Shown here in pieces: positions 1-7,725 of a stretch of 64,000 nucleotides of DNA. The stretch comes from Caulobacteraceae bacterium. Lineage in GTDB: Bacteria; Pseudomonadota; Alphaproteobacteria; Caulobacterales; Aquidulcibacteraceae. The notes beneath the pieces were generated by a model. It was not told where the DNA came from. It saw only the letters and a list, made by a program, of their open reading frames with translations, and did not search any database. The translations under genes were made by a program, and so were the position numbers. Position 1 is the first letter of the stretch. Every line of letters begins with the position of its first letter. The stretch is taken from NCBI GenBank assembly GCA_016703335.1, contig JADJCG010000017.1, forward strand, positions 62,001 to 126,000. The letters run 5' to 3'.

Positions 1-365
1 GGTCGCCGAAGAGCACATCACCGCCTTCAATTGGGCGATCGACCCAAGAGATCGACGACATCATGGCGCTGACGCTCCGCATCAACGACTACCTCTTCGG
101 TATGTTCGGCGCTGTCGGCATCAAGCTCGTCGATTTCAAACTCGAATTCGGCCGCCTCTACGAAGGCGACATGGTCCGCACCGTCGTTGCTGACGAAATC
201 AGCCCAGACAGCGCGCGTCTGTAGGACGTTCAAACCAACGAGAAGATGGACAAAGACCGCTTCCGCCGCGACCTCGGCAATATCACCGAGGCTTACGTGG
301 AAGTCGCGCGCCGTCTCGGCATCGTGAAGCAAAGCGCCGCCGGTGGCGGCGAAAGCGTGCATTGA
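1..365 (+). pseudogene. purC: Phosphoribosylaminoimidazole-succinocarboxamide synthase (SAICAR synthetase), 3' part, frame-broken
   Basis: This is the C-terminal half of SAICAR synthetase, which joins aspartate to CAIR in purine synthesis. The window edge removes the 5' part. The conserved stretches VDFKLEFGRLYEG, ADEISPDS and NEKMDKDRFRRDLG are readable. Two lesions are visible. One extra base near position 38 shifts the frame after FNWA. A TAG at 222-224 sits where the family has the tryptophan of RLWDV. purS starts 65 bp downstream on the same strand. A purine gene with such a well-conserved body is unlikely to be dead, so consensus error is the favoured explanation, although a single G-to-A change could also be natural. 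Confidence 0.85.
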
Positions 366-430
366 GTGAAGTAAACGAGCCGGCCTCGCCCGTGTGTTAC
401 GCGGGCGAGTTGGCTGCGAGGGGGAAATCG

Positions 431-676
431 ATGAAAGCGATCGTCACCGTGGGTCTCAAGCCCGGCGTACTCGACGTGCAGGGCAAGGCCGTCGCTGGCG
501 CGCTCAAAGATCTCGGCTTCGGCGACGTCGCTGATGCGCGCGTTGGCAAGCGCATCGAGATCACCCTCGACGGCAACCTCGATCCAGCCACCGCCGAAGC
601 GCAAGTGCGCGAGATGTGCGAAAAGCTCCTCGCCAACACCGTCATCGAAAGCTACCGCGTCGAAATCGCGAGCTAA
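431..676 (+). CDS. purS: Phosphoribosylformylglycinamidine synthase subunit PurS
   Basis: This 81-residue protein is the small subunit that bridges PurL and PurQ in the multi-subunit FGAM synthase of purine synthesis. The length and the motifs MKAIVTVGLKPGVLDVQG and VREMCEKLLANTVIE are typical of PurS. I chose the ATG at 431 because it gives the normal family N-terminus and follows a purine-rich GAGGGGGAAA. The frame opens upstream to 362, but those residues are not PurS-like. It follows purC on the same strand. purQ lies unusually far away, at 5410. Confidence 0.93.
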   Translation: MKAIVTVGLKPGVLDVQGKAVAGALKDLGFGDVADARVGKRIEITLDGNLDPATAEAQVREMCEKLLANTVIESYRVEIAS

Positions 677-1328
677 CGCCGTGTGGCGCAGCCCTGTGGC
701 TGCTCTGGCGCGCCTTTGCCACCTCGGCGCACGCGTCTCGGTCGTTCCATCGCGGCGTCATCACGACGACATTGGGGCGCCTGACTCGGTTCTCCGCAGG
801 GAATTCACCGCGGAGATGCCGTCGGATCGCCGGGCCACGCACACAGCCATCAACGGCGCGAAGGATCGCAGTGGAAGCTCGCGTTCGAGGCGCGCGGCTC
901 CTAGAGCCACACACGTGGCGATCGGCGGGTCAGTGCGACCCCTTTAGGCGCTTTCAGGCGGCGAGGGTTGATCCCGGCCGGCGACGGGGCTGTTCGCGGC
1001 GGCCCAGATGTGCCCTCGCCTTCAGCTGGCCTTACGAACATCTTCGACGCATGCCGGCACCAGGGAGACCGTGATTTGCGCATGCAGCCGCACGCGCGAC
1101 GGCGGTCCGTTCGAAGTGGGATTTTGTGGCCGAGGGCGTGTCTTACGCCAGGCGGTGAATGGTGCAATTCGCCGCGCCAGGTCAGAGTGGCGCATGGGCG
1201 CCCAGGCCGCTCCCGATTTGGCTTCACACCACCCGGCAACCGGGGTCTCACGAGGAGCGTGCCGCGCGGTGCGCGCGAGCAACGTACGGCCCTCAGGCGC
1301 GCGCGCCGTCGGTCATAGCGGTAGCGCC
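677..1328. other. Intergenic stretch without a recognised gene
   Basis: About 650 bases lie between purS and the next supported gene. Several ORFs of 80-150 codons overlap here on both strands, as expected in GC-rich DNA. None has a recognisable domain, a convincing ribosome-binding site or a plausible composition, as they are very rich in Arg and Ala. No tRNA, tmRNA or RNase P signature was recognised. Confidence 0.5.
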
Positions 1329-1586
1329 ATGACGCACTACTGGTTCAAACAGAAACGCTACGGCCTCGGCGCCGCGCCATCGTCCTGGCAAGGCTGGGCG
1401 CTCACGCTGGCGTACTGCGCCGCCATCACCGCAATCGGCATCTGGTTTGGCAGCGACGCCGCCATCATCAACGAGCGCGTCACGCCCTTCGCAATCATCG
1501 TCATCGCGCTGACGATCATCTTCGTCGGCATCGCCTGGCGCACCACCGAAGGCGGTTTCCGCTGGCGCTGGGGCGACGACAAATAG
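1329..1586 (+). CDS. Small membrane protein, unknown function
   Basis: This 85-residue protein has two predicted membrane segments, around residues 18-38 (ALTLAYCAAITAIGIWFG) and 50-68 (FAIIVIALTIIFVGIAW). An aromatic, basic N-terminus (HYWFKQKRYG) and a short tail rich in Trp, Arg and Asp complete it. Similar small two-helix proteins are common in alphaproteobacteria, but I cannot assign a family or function. The ATG at 1329 is chosen because the upstream part of the open frame has Arg-rich, non-protein-like composition. It precedes the 1649 gene by 62 bp and may share its transcript. Confidence 0.7.
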   Translation: MTHYWFKQKRYGLGAAPSSWQGWALTLAYCAAITAIGIWFGSDAAIINERVTPFAIIVIALTIIFVGIAWRTTEGGFRWRWGDDK

Positions 1587-1648
1587 CGCCGCTTGTTTGC
1601 CGCCACGGCATAGGGCTACGCTTCCGCAAAACATAAGAGGAAGCGCCG

Positions 1649-2728
1649 ATGCTCAGCTGGGGCGACGACTACCCCATCCACCAAACGCCCGAGCCCGTGG
1701 CGTTCTCCGGCAGCGACCGCAATTTCTATGATCGCTATTTCTTCAACGGCTACAGCGCCGATGGTTCGGTATTCTTCGCCGCCGCGTTAGGCGTCTATCC
1801 CCATCTCGACGTCATCGACGCCGCTTTTTGCCTCCTCATCGACGGCAAGCAGCACAACGTGCGCGCCTCGCGCCGCCTAAATGGCGAGCGCATGAATCTC
1901 AACGTCGGCCCCATCGAAGTTCGCGTCATCGAACCTCTGCGCAAACTCGGCATCCGCGTCAGCGACAATGACGGCAGCGTCCGCGCCGACCTCATCCTCG
2001 AAGCGCGTCACACGCCGATCGAAGAGCCGCGTTTCACCCGACGCATCGGCACGCGCATGTTCATGGACTACACGCGCATGACGCAAAACGGCTCATGGAG
2101 CGGCGAGCTCAGCCTCAAAGGCGAGCGCATCAACATCGCCGACGCCCTCGGCACACGCGATCGCTCGTGGGGCATTCGCCCCGTCGGCGCGCCCGACTCT
2201 CAACCCTCACCTTTATCGCCGCAATTCTTCTGGCTCTGGGCGCCGTTCAATTTCGAGACGCACGCCGTCTTCTGTCACACCAATGACGACGATGCCGGCA
2301 TGCCCTGGAACCGGCGCGCCGTCATCGATCATCTCGGCCAAGCCCGCACCGAATTCGAAAACCCAGCGTTCGAACTGACCTACATCGCCGGCACACGCCG
2401 CTTGAAAAGCGCGCGCGTCGCACTCTCCAGCGAAGCCTTACTCAACATCGAACCCACGGGTCCGAAATTCTACATGAGCGGCTTAGGCTATACGCACCCA
2501 ACCTGGGGTCACGGCCGCGACCACGGCGACTTCGAAACCACGTACGATGCGATCGATCTTGCCACCATCGACGACACCGCTCCCGGCCAACTCCACATCC
2601 AAGCCCTCGCCCGTGCAACATTGCGCACCGCGCGCGGCGAACACCAAGGCCACGGCGTGCTCGAACAATTCCTCATCGGTCCACATGCGCCGAGCGGCTT
2701 CAAGTCCATGCTCGACGGCGCGCCGTGA
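1649..2728 (+). CDS. Hypothetical protein, AttH/DUF7064-7065-like, paired with a phosphotransferase
   Basis: This 359-residue soluble protein lacks a signal peptide. It has many aromatic-rich beta-strand stretches such as FYDRYFFNGYS and SPQFFWLWAPFNFE. The overall look resembles the beta-rich proteins found beside APH-type kinases in proteobacteria and actinobacteria (DUF7064/7065, hydroxyneurosporene-synthase/AttH-like lipocalin folds). That resemblance is from memory and tentative. The start is supported by AAGAGGA 8-10 bases upstream. Its TGA overlaps the GTG start of the phosphotransferase at 2725 (GTGA overlap), so the two are probably translationally coupled. The real function is unknown. 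Confidence 0.6.
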   Translation: MLSWGDDYPIHQTPEPVAFSGSDRNFYDRYFFNGYSADGSVFFAAALGVYPHLDVIDAAFCLLIDGKQHNVRASRRLNGERMNLNVGPIEVRVIEPLRKLGIRVSDNDGSVRADLILEARHTPIEEPRFTRRIGTRMFMDYTRMTQNGSWSGELSLKGERINIADALGTRDRSWGIRPVGAPDSQPSPLSPQFFWLWAPFNFETHAVFCHTNDDDAGMPWNRRAVIDHLGQARTEFENPAFELTYIAGTRRLKSARVALSSEALLNIEPTGPKFYMSGLGYTHPTWGHGRDHGDFETTYDAIDLATIDDTAPGQLHIQALARATLRTARGEHQGHGVLEQFLIGPHAPSGFKSMLDGAP

Positions 2729-3773
2729 ATATTCCCTCACATCCAGATCGCTTCACGGCCGATTGGCTCGAGCGCGTGCTCGGCGCACCTGCCGGCTCGC
2801 TCATCAGCTTCAGCGCAAAACCTGTCGGCACCGGCCAAATGAGCCTGAGCTTTCGCGTGACACTCAACTGGAAGCACAACGAAGGCCCGGCATCGTTCAT
2901 CGCCAAGTGCCCTCACTCGACGCGGGCACCCGCGCCATCGCCGCAGCACTCCGCGCCTACGCGCTTGAACTCGGATGGTATCGCGAGCTGGCCCCGCAAA
3001 TCGGTGTTGCCTGCCCGAGCTGCCTTCACCTCGAGAGCAATGAAGACGAATCCGATTTCGTCCTGCTGCTTCAAGATCTCGCGCCCGCCCAACAAGGCGA
3101 TCAACTCGCCGGCGCCAGCATTACCCAGATAGAGGCCGCACTCACGCAAGCCGCCAAACTTCACGCACCGTATTGGGGCGACGCGCGCCTCCACCAAATC
3201 GCCTGGCTGCAACCCTCGCCAAACACAACGGCTTTGATCCGGCAAATGGCGCCAGCCGTCTACACGCGGTTCAGAAGCCGCTACGCCGAACGCTTCGCAC
3301 CTGAAGTGCTCGAGCTCTGCGACGCCTTCGTCGCCCGCATGGGCGCCTATTTCGATCTAAAGCCCGCCACGCTCACCGTCCAGCACCGCGACTTCCGCAT
3401 CGACAACATCCTCTTCACGCCCGGCGATAACGGCCAAGCCTACGTCGTCGATTGGCAAACCTTGGGGCCGGGTCCGGGCGCGGCCGACGTCGCCTACCTC
3501 ATCGGCACCAGCATCGCCGACGCCAACGTGCGCGCGCGCGAAGAACAACGCCTCGTCGCGCTCTACGCAAACACATTAAGCGCACTCGGCGCCGCAGCCG
3601 ACGCCGAACAGATCTGGCGCGAATATCGGCTCTACGCGTTCTCAGGCGTGCTGATGGCGATCATCGCCTCAACCAACGTCGAGCGCACCGAGCGCGGCGA
3701 TGAAATGTTCGCCGTCATGGCAGAGCGCCCAGCTCACCAAGCATTGCACCTGAATAGCCTGTCGCTTCTCTAG
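2725..3773 (+). pseudogene. Phosphotransferase family protein (APH/ecdysteroid-kinase-like), frame-broken
   Basis: This is an aminoglycoside-phosphotransferase-fold kinase of about 348 residues. The catalytic loop is visible as QHRDFRIDNIL, with the catalytic Asp and Asn, and the metal-binding segment as VVDWQTLGPGPGAADVAYL. The N-terminal lobe begins MNIPSHPDRFTADWLERVLG. The frame changes near 2912: adding one C in 'tgccctcac' restores IAKCPSLDAGTRAIAAAL, so a single homopolymer deletion explains the break. The GTG start overlaps the stop of the upstream gene. The substrate is not predictable; members of this clade act on small hydroxylated metabolites rather than antibiotics. Confidence 0.82.
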
Positions 3774-3880
3774 TGGTGCGCCCGGTCACCGGGATCGCGC
3801 GGCCCACGCATCGAAACGACGACGATCAGGACTAGCGAGAAAAGCCCGATCGCTACTGAAAGCAGCTCCATAGGCATCAT
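3770..3880 (-). CDS. Short single-helix membrane protein
   Basis: A 36-residue frame on the minus strand starts with ATGATG and encodes MMPMELLSVAIGLFSLVLIV followed by a polar Arg/Asp/His tail. It is therefore one strongly hydrophobic helix with a charged cytoplasmic end. Its stop codon overlaps the end of the convergent phosphotransferase gene. The clear hydrophobic-then-polar design makes it more credible than chance, but no family is recognised. It follows pstS on the same strand. Confidence 0.45.
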   Translation of the reverse strand: MMPMELLSVAIGLFSLVLIVVVSMRGPRDPGDRAHH

Positions 3881-3896
3881 GCTTCACATATGGGAA

Positions 3897-3921
3897 GCGC
3901 CCCGGCTTTACGCCAGGGCGC
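3897..3921 (-). terminator. Candidate hairpin terminator after pstS
   Basis: A 10-base stem (GCGCCCCGGC against GCCAGGGCGC, one mismatch) with a 5-base loop lies 25 bases after the pstS stop codon. There is no long U-run, so this may be a weak or Rho-assisted terminator, or simply an mRNA-stabilising hairpin. Confidence 0.4.
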
Positions 3922-3946
3922 CCCAACTCTTGCGAGCGTTTAGCGT

Positions 3947-4971
3947 TTACGGCGTCGGCGCAGCTTCGCTCGCCAGCGGACGCTGCATCAGCTCCGCGAT
4001 CGACAAGCCAACTTCGTTATGGCCGCCGAATGCCGTGCCCGTTTGGTTGTTCGCCACCCGCTCGGCGTAGTGGGTGTAGGCCTCAGCCGGCAGCGGCACA
4101 TAGCCAACGCGCGGCGCCAGCGTCGCGGCGTTCTCGATGAAGTAGTTCACGAACCGGCGCACTTGCGGGCGACGCAGCGCATCTGCGTTCACGTAGATGA
4201 ACATCGGCCGCGACAACGGGTAGGCGCCCGAAGCAATCGTCTCCGGCGACGGCGCAACACCATTGACCGACAGCGCTTTCACCCGCTCACGGTTCTGTTC
4301 GTAATACGCATAGCCAAAATAGCCCAACGCACCTGGATTGCTGGAAACGCCTTGCACGATGACGTTGTCGTCCTCGCTCGGCGTATAATCTGTGCGCGAC
4401 GCGCCGCCATCGCCGTTCACGGCTTCAGTGAAGTAATCGAACGTGCCCGATGCCGTACCGGACCGTACAATTGCAGCGCAACTGCCGGGCCACGCGCATT
4501 CACTTGGCGCCACTGCGTCACGCTCGCTTGCGCCGCAGGCTCCCAAGCATGGCGCAGCTCGGCCATGGTGATGTTGGTCAGCGGATTGCTCGGATGCACG
4601 ACGACGCTGATGCCGTCGAAGGCGATCGGAATTTCAACGTACTGGATGTTCGCGGCGCCGCAGGCCGCAATCTCCTCCGCCGAGATCGGCCGCGACGCAT
4701 TCGAGATTTGCGTCTCGCCACGGCAGAACTTGCCGAAGCCACCGCCGGTGCCGCTTTCGCCAACGGTCACGCGCGCTGCAGCCGTCTGGCCATTTGTGAA
4801 TGCTTCCGCTGCAGCTTCAGCCAACGGAAACACAGTCGAAGAACCATCGATCGCAATCTGCTCAGATGTCGTGCCCGACGGCGCTTGGCCGCCACCGCCA
4901 TCACCGCACGCCGCCAGCGCGGCGATCGCAATCACGGCAACCGCGCCGCGAAGTGTCGCTGTGTTCAACAT
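3947..4971 (-). pseudogene. pstS: PstS-family phosphate ABC transporter substrate-binding lipoprotein, frame-broken
   Basis: This periplasmic phosphate-binding protein of about 340 residues has an N-terminal lipoprotein signal (AVIAIAALAAC, the Cys being the lipidated residue). IDGSSTVFPLAEA and ESGTGGGFGKFC are the phosphate-binding Ser/Thr motifs. The C-terminal half carries NPGALGYFGYAYY and YPLSRPMFIYV. The frame breaks near 4465: one missing G in GGTCCGGTACG would restore LYGPGTASGTFDYF. The ATG at 4971 follows AAGAGG. No pstCAB genes lie next to it, so it would have to work with a transporter elsewhere or in phosphate sensing or scavenging. Confidence 0.87.
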
Positions 4972-5061
4972 CACACCATCCTCTTGCTGTTCATCTGTGA
5001 GCGCTTCTTTGCAGGGCTCTGTGACAGTCCCGTTGCATTTCAGAAATTGGAACTTTTGCGA

Positions 5062-5283
5062 TCAGTCGCCGCCGCCATCACCGCCGCCGCCATCGGAACC
5101 ACCATCATGGGAATCCGACGTGTCGTGACGATCATGGCTCGGCGCGTAGCCGCCGCCGTCAGCGCCGCCATCGCCATCTCTGTGGCGCTCCAGCATTGGC
5201 TTGTTCATGCGCCACAGCACAAACGTCAGCAGCGCCGTGATCACGATGCTCCCAATCGCGGCCGCAATAATCCATCCAGGCAT
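5062..5283 (-). CDS. Small membrane protein with Gly/Asp-rich tail
   Basis: This 73-residue protein has one N-terminal membrane helix (WIIAAAIGSIVITALLTFVLW). A hydrophilic tail of repeated Gly, Asp and His (for example DGGADGGGY, GGSDGGGGDGGGD) follows. A good AAGGAG lies 7 bases before the ATG. Asp/Gly/His tails of this type can bind divalent cations, but no function is known. It sits between pstS (same strand) and purQ (divergent). Confidence 0.65.
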   Translation of the reverse strand: MPGWIIAAAIGSIVITALLTFVLWRMNKPMLERHRDGDGGADGGGYAPSHDRHDTSDSHDGGSDGGGGDGGGD

Positions 5284-5409
5284 GGTCGCTCCTTACCACC
5301 GAAAGCGCCCCACCGCACAACCGAACCCGCGACCCTCAGCCGCGCAAACCTGCTCACCAAACCGGTTCCCGGTCTTTAATTCCGCCGCGACGCAGCTTAT
5401 TGAAAGCGC

Positions 5410-6072
5410 ATGAAATCAGCCGTGATCGTGTTTCCGGGGTCCAATTGCGACCGTGACGCCGCGCGCGCCCTAGAGCGCCTCACCGGCAAGCCGGCGCACA
5501 TGGTCTGGCACAAGGATACGGCGCTCCCCGAGGGCCTCGATCTGGTCGTCCTGCCGGGCGGTTTTTCCTACGGCGATTATCTTCGCTCCGGCGCGATGGC
5601 CGCAAAGAGCCCCGTCGTCCGCGAGGTCATTGCTCACGCGGAACGTGGCGGCCTCGTGCTCGGCATTTGCAACGGCTTCCAGGTGCTCACTGAAACGCGC
5701 CTGCTGCCCGGCGCGCTGGCGCGCAACGCGGGCCTCAAGTTCGCGTGCAAAGAAGTGCCCCTGGCGATCGCCAACGCCAACACAAGTTTCACCAGCGCCT
5801 ATCGCGATCAGCGCGAAACCGAAATTCCGATCGCCCACGGCGACGGCCGCTTTGTCGCTGACGAAGACACGCTCGCCCGCATCGAAGGCGAAGGCCGCAT
5901 CGTCTTCCGTTATCTCGACAACCCCAACGGTTCAGCGCGCGACATCGCCGGTCTCATCAATGATCGGGGCAACGTCATGGGCATGATGCCTCACCCGGAA
6001 CGCGCGTCCGATCCCGTGCTCGGCCGCACCGGCGGCGCTGCTGTCTTCCAAAGCCTAATGGAAGCAGCATGA
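5410..6072 (+). CDS. purQ: Phosphoribosylformylglycinamidine synthase subunit PurQ (glutamine amidotransferase)
   Basis: PurQ supplies ammonia from glutamine to PurL in FGAM synthesis. The 220-residue length is normal. The class I glutamine amidotransferase triad is intact: Cys87 in LGICNGFQ, His195 and Glu197 in MMPHPERA. FPGSNCDRD and LPGGFSYGDYLR are PurQ hallmarks. The stop overlaps the ATG of the next gene (ATGA). In related genomes purQ usually follows purS directly; here about 4.7 kb separates them. Confidence 0.96.
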   Translation: MKSAVIVFPGSNCDRDAARALERLTGKPAHMVWHKDTALPEGLDLVVLPGGFSYGDYLRSGAMAAKSPVVREVIAHAERGGLVLGICNGFQVLTETRLLPGALARNAGLKFACKEVPLAIANANTSFTSAYRDQRETEIPIAHGDGRFVADEDTLARIEGEGRIVFRYLDNPNGSARDIAGLINDRGNVMGMMPHPERASDPVLGRTGGAAVFQSLMEAA

Positions 6073-6470
6073 GCACTCCCCCTAAGAAAACCGCCGCCGC
6101 GGGCTTCGACGCCGAAGTCGACAGCGCCCGCAAGCGCCTCGAAGCCTCGATGGACGAAGAGACAGGGTTTGACGATCTCGCCGCGCTGCAAGCCTTGGCG
6201 CCGATCCTCTCGGAGAAGATTTCTTCGCGCCGCCTGACCTTTACGCTCGGCGACGACGATGATGAAGAAACGCAAATCATCGTGCTCCACGTCCAAACCG
6301 ACGAAGAACTCGGTTTTATTTTCGCGGAAGATGGCGAGTACGTCTTCGAGTCCAATCTCGAAGCCTATTTCGACGATTTCGTCGACGATGACCCAGAGCG
6401 CTTCGTCGAACGCCTCTACGAAACCCTCCGCGCCGACCTGCCAAAGTACGAAGTCGAAAACAAAGGCTGA
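6069..6470 (+). CDS. Acidic hypothetical protein, cotranscribed with purQ
   Basis: This 133-residue protein is highly acidic, with a DDDDEE run near residue 60 and EDGEYVFESNLEAYFDDFVDDD later on. It has no membrane segment or signal peptide. Its start overlaps the purQ stop by four bases, which indicates translational coupling. The family is not recognised. The alternation of charged helix and short strands looks like a small globular protein. Confidence 0.65.
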   Translation: MSTPPKKTAAAGFDAEVDSARKRLEASMDEETGFDDLAALQALAPILSEKISSRRLTFTLGDDDDEETQIIVLHVQTDEELGFIFAEDGEYVFESNLEAYFDDFVDDDPERFVERLYETLRADLPKYEVENKG

Positions 6471-6559
6471 GGCCGCATCACATCCTCTCGCGATTCACGG
6501 CCGCGTGTTTTGCAACGCGCGCCGAACCCAGGCTTTGCTTCACATACAGGAGGCGAGCC

Positions 6560-7008
6560 ATGTCCATATTTCAAAAATCCAAGGCCCATGTCCGTACAAG
6601 AGCGAGCTTTCCAAATACATGGAAGGCGATCTCTGCCGCATGTGCGACCGCCGCGTCGTCGACCTCAACCCGTTGTCGAACTCCGAGCGCGTAGACCTTA
6701 TCTCCGGCTGCAAAGACAAGATCTGTGTCTCATACACTCTCAGGCCAGCGGCCGCCGCGGTCCTCGCCGTTGCTGCGATCGCCGTTCCCATGAGCGTCGC
6801 GGCGCAGGACTTCGCGGTCGAAGAAGAGGCGATCCTGGTTGGCGCGATCATCGATCCTAACGCGATCGAATACATTTCCGACGACGAAGCCGACGCCACG
6901 CCGCAAATGCCGATCGTCTATGACGACGAGACCAGTGCAGAGGCGCCGGATGGGGACGCCTCAATCCCTACGAACCAGACGTCTAAGCCTCGGACAACAA
7001 ACGAATAG
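6560..7008 (+). pseudogene. Cys-rich mini-domain protein with membrane helix, frame-broken near the start
   Basis: The readable protein is SKIQGPCPYKSELSKYM, then GDLCRMCDRRVVDLNPLS, a later GCKDKICVSY, one membrane helix (PAAAAVLAVAAIAVPMSVAAQ) and an acidic tail. The Cys pattern with CxxC, a following V-x-DL, and a late C-V-x-Y resembles the uncharacterised N-terminal domain often seen in Bacteroidota membrane proteins (FCxxCxKxVxDL ... CVRY). A good AGGAGG lies before the ATG at 6560. Reading from that ATG needs removal of two bases at about 6567 (CATATTTC instead of CATTTC) to reach the main frame. A metal or redox role is inferred only from the cysteines. Confidence 0.6.
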
Positions 7009-7058
7009 CACGCCGATCTATCCGGCGAGGTTCTGAGCGCCCGTAAACTGGCGGGCCA

Positions 7059-7670
7059 ATGACACTCAGCCACCTCATCTCCGATCAACGCCTCGCGCAA
7101 GTTCGCGCGAGTGCGTTTGCGTGGATGGGCTGGCTACTGCAAATCGCGCTTTGCATTGGCATCTTCTCAAAGAGCCGCCGCTTGCGCCGTCTCGTGCAGC
7201 GCGCTGAGCGTTGGGTCGAGTGCTATTGCTTCCTCGTCGCCGCGCAGAACGCCGCGTCGCCCCGTCGGCGCTTCCGACATCCACGCGGTGCGCCGATCGG
7301 CTTTCGCCACGCGCGCGGAAACATCCGCCTTCTGCTGAAGAGCGCGCGCATTCGCGCCAAGAGTCGCAACCTCGCCGCTCGCATCGCCAGCGTCTCGATA
7401 GCCCTCGCCGATCCCGAGCCCTACATCGCGCATTTCGCCACGCGCATCGCCTCCGGCCTCGTCAGCCGCCGCCTAGTCGCTGTTGCGCCCGCAAACGAGA
7501 TCGCACGCGTCCTCTCCTCAACAACGCCCGCACTCGCCGACTCTTCCTACCGCGCACCCTCCGTCGTCATTCCGCCGCGCGCACAGCGCCTACCCGCAAC
7601 CATGAACCAACGCACGATCGAACGCTTCATGCCTTGCGCACACGCAAGCGCAGCCCTTCGTGCTGCCTAA
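7059..7670 (+). CDS. Hypothetical protein
   Basis: This 203-residue basic protein has one hydrophobic stretch near residues 20-37 (FAWMGWLLQIALCIGIF), followed by Arg/Ala-rich helices. No domain is recognised. It ends seven bases before a strong hairpin terminator, which supports a real transcription unit. The Arg-rich composition leaves some doubt that the whole frame is translated. Confidence 0.5.
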   Translation: MTLSHLISDQRLAQVRASAFAWMGWLLQIALCIGIFSKSRRLRRLVQRAERWVECYCFLVAAQNAASPRRRFRHPRGAPIGFRHARGNIRLLLKSARIRAKSRNLAARIASVSIALADPEPYIAHFATRIASGLVSRRLVAVAPANEIARVLSSTTPALADSSYRAPSVVIPPRAQRLPATMNQRTIERFMPCAHASAALRAA

Positions 7671-7677
7671 AACAAAA

Positions 7678-7703
7678 GGCCCCCCACGTTTCCGCGGAGG
7701 GCC
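7678..7703. terminator. Bidirectional hairpin terminator
   Basis: GGCCCCCCACG and CGCGGAGGGCC pair as an imperfect stem around a short loop, between converging genes (stop at 7670 on +, stop at 7726 on -). AAAACAAAA precedes the stem on the + strand, giving a U-rich tail for minus-strand transcripts coming from sppA. Confidence 0.75.
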
Positions 7704-7725
7704 AAGGCTATGGAGTTTGTTTGGC

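Noticed and set aside
677..1328. Several 80-190 codon ORFs on both strands after purS
   Set aside because: They overlap each other, are very Arg/Ala-rich, have no domain or ribosome-binding site, and one of them is only the upstream extension of the real small membrane protein gene.
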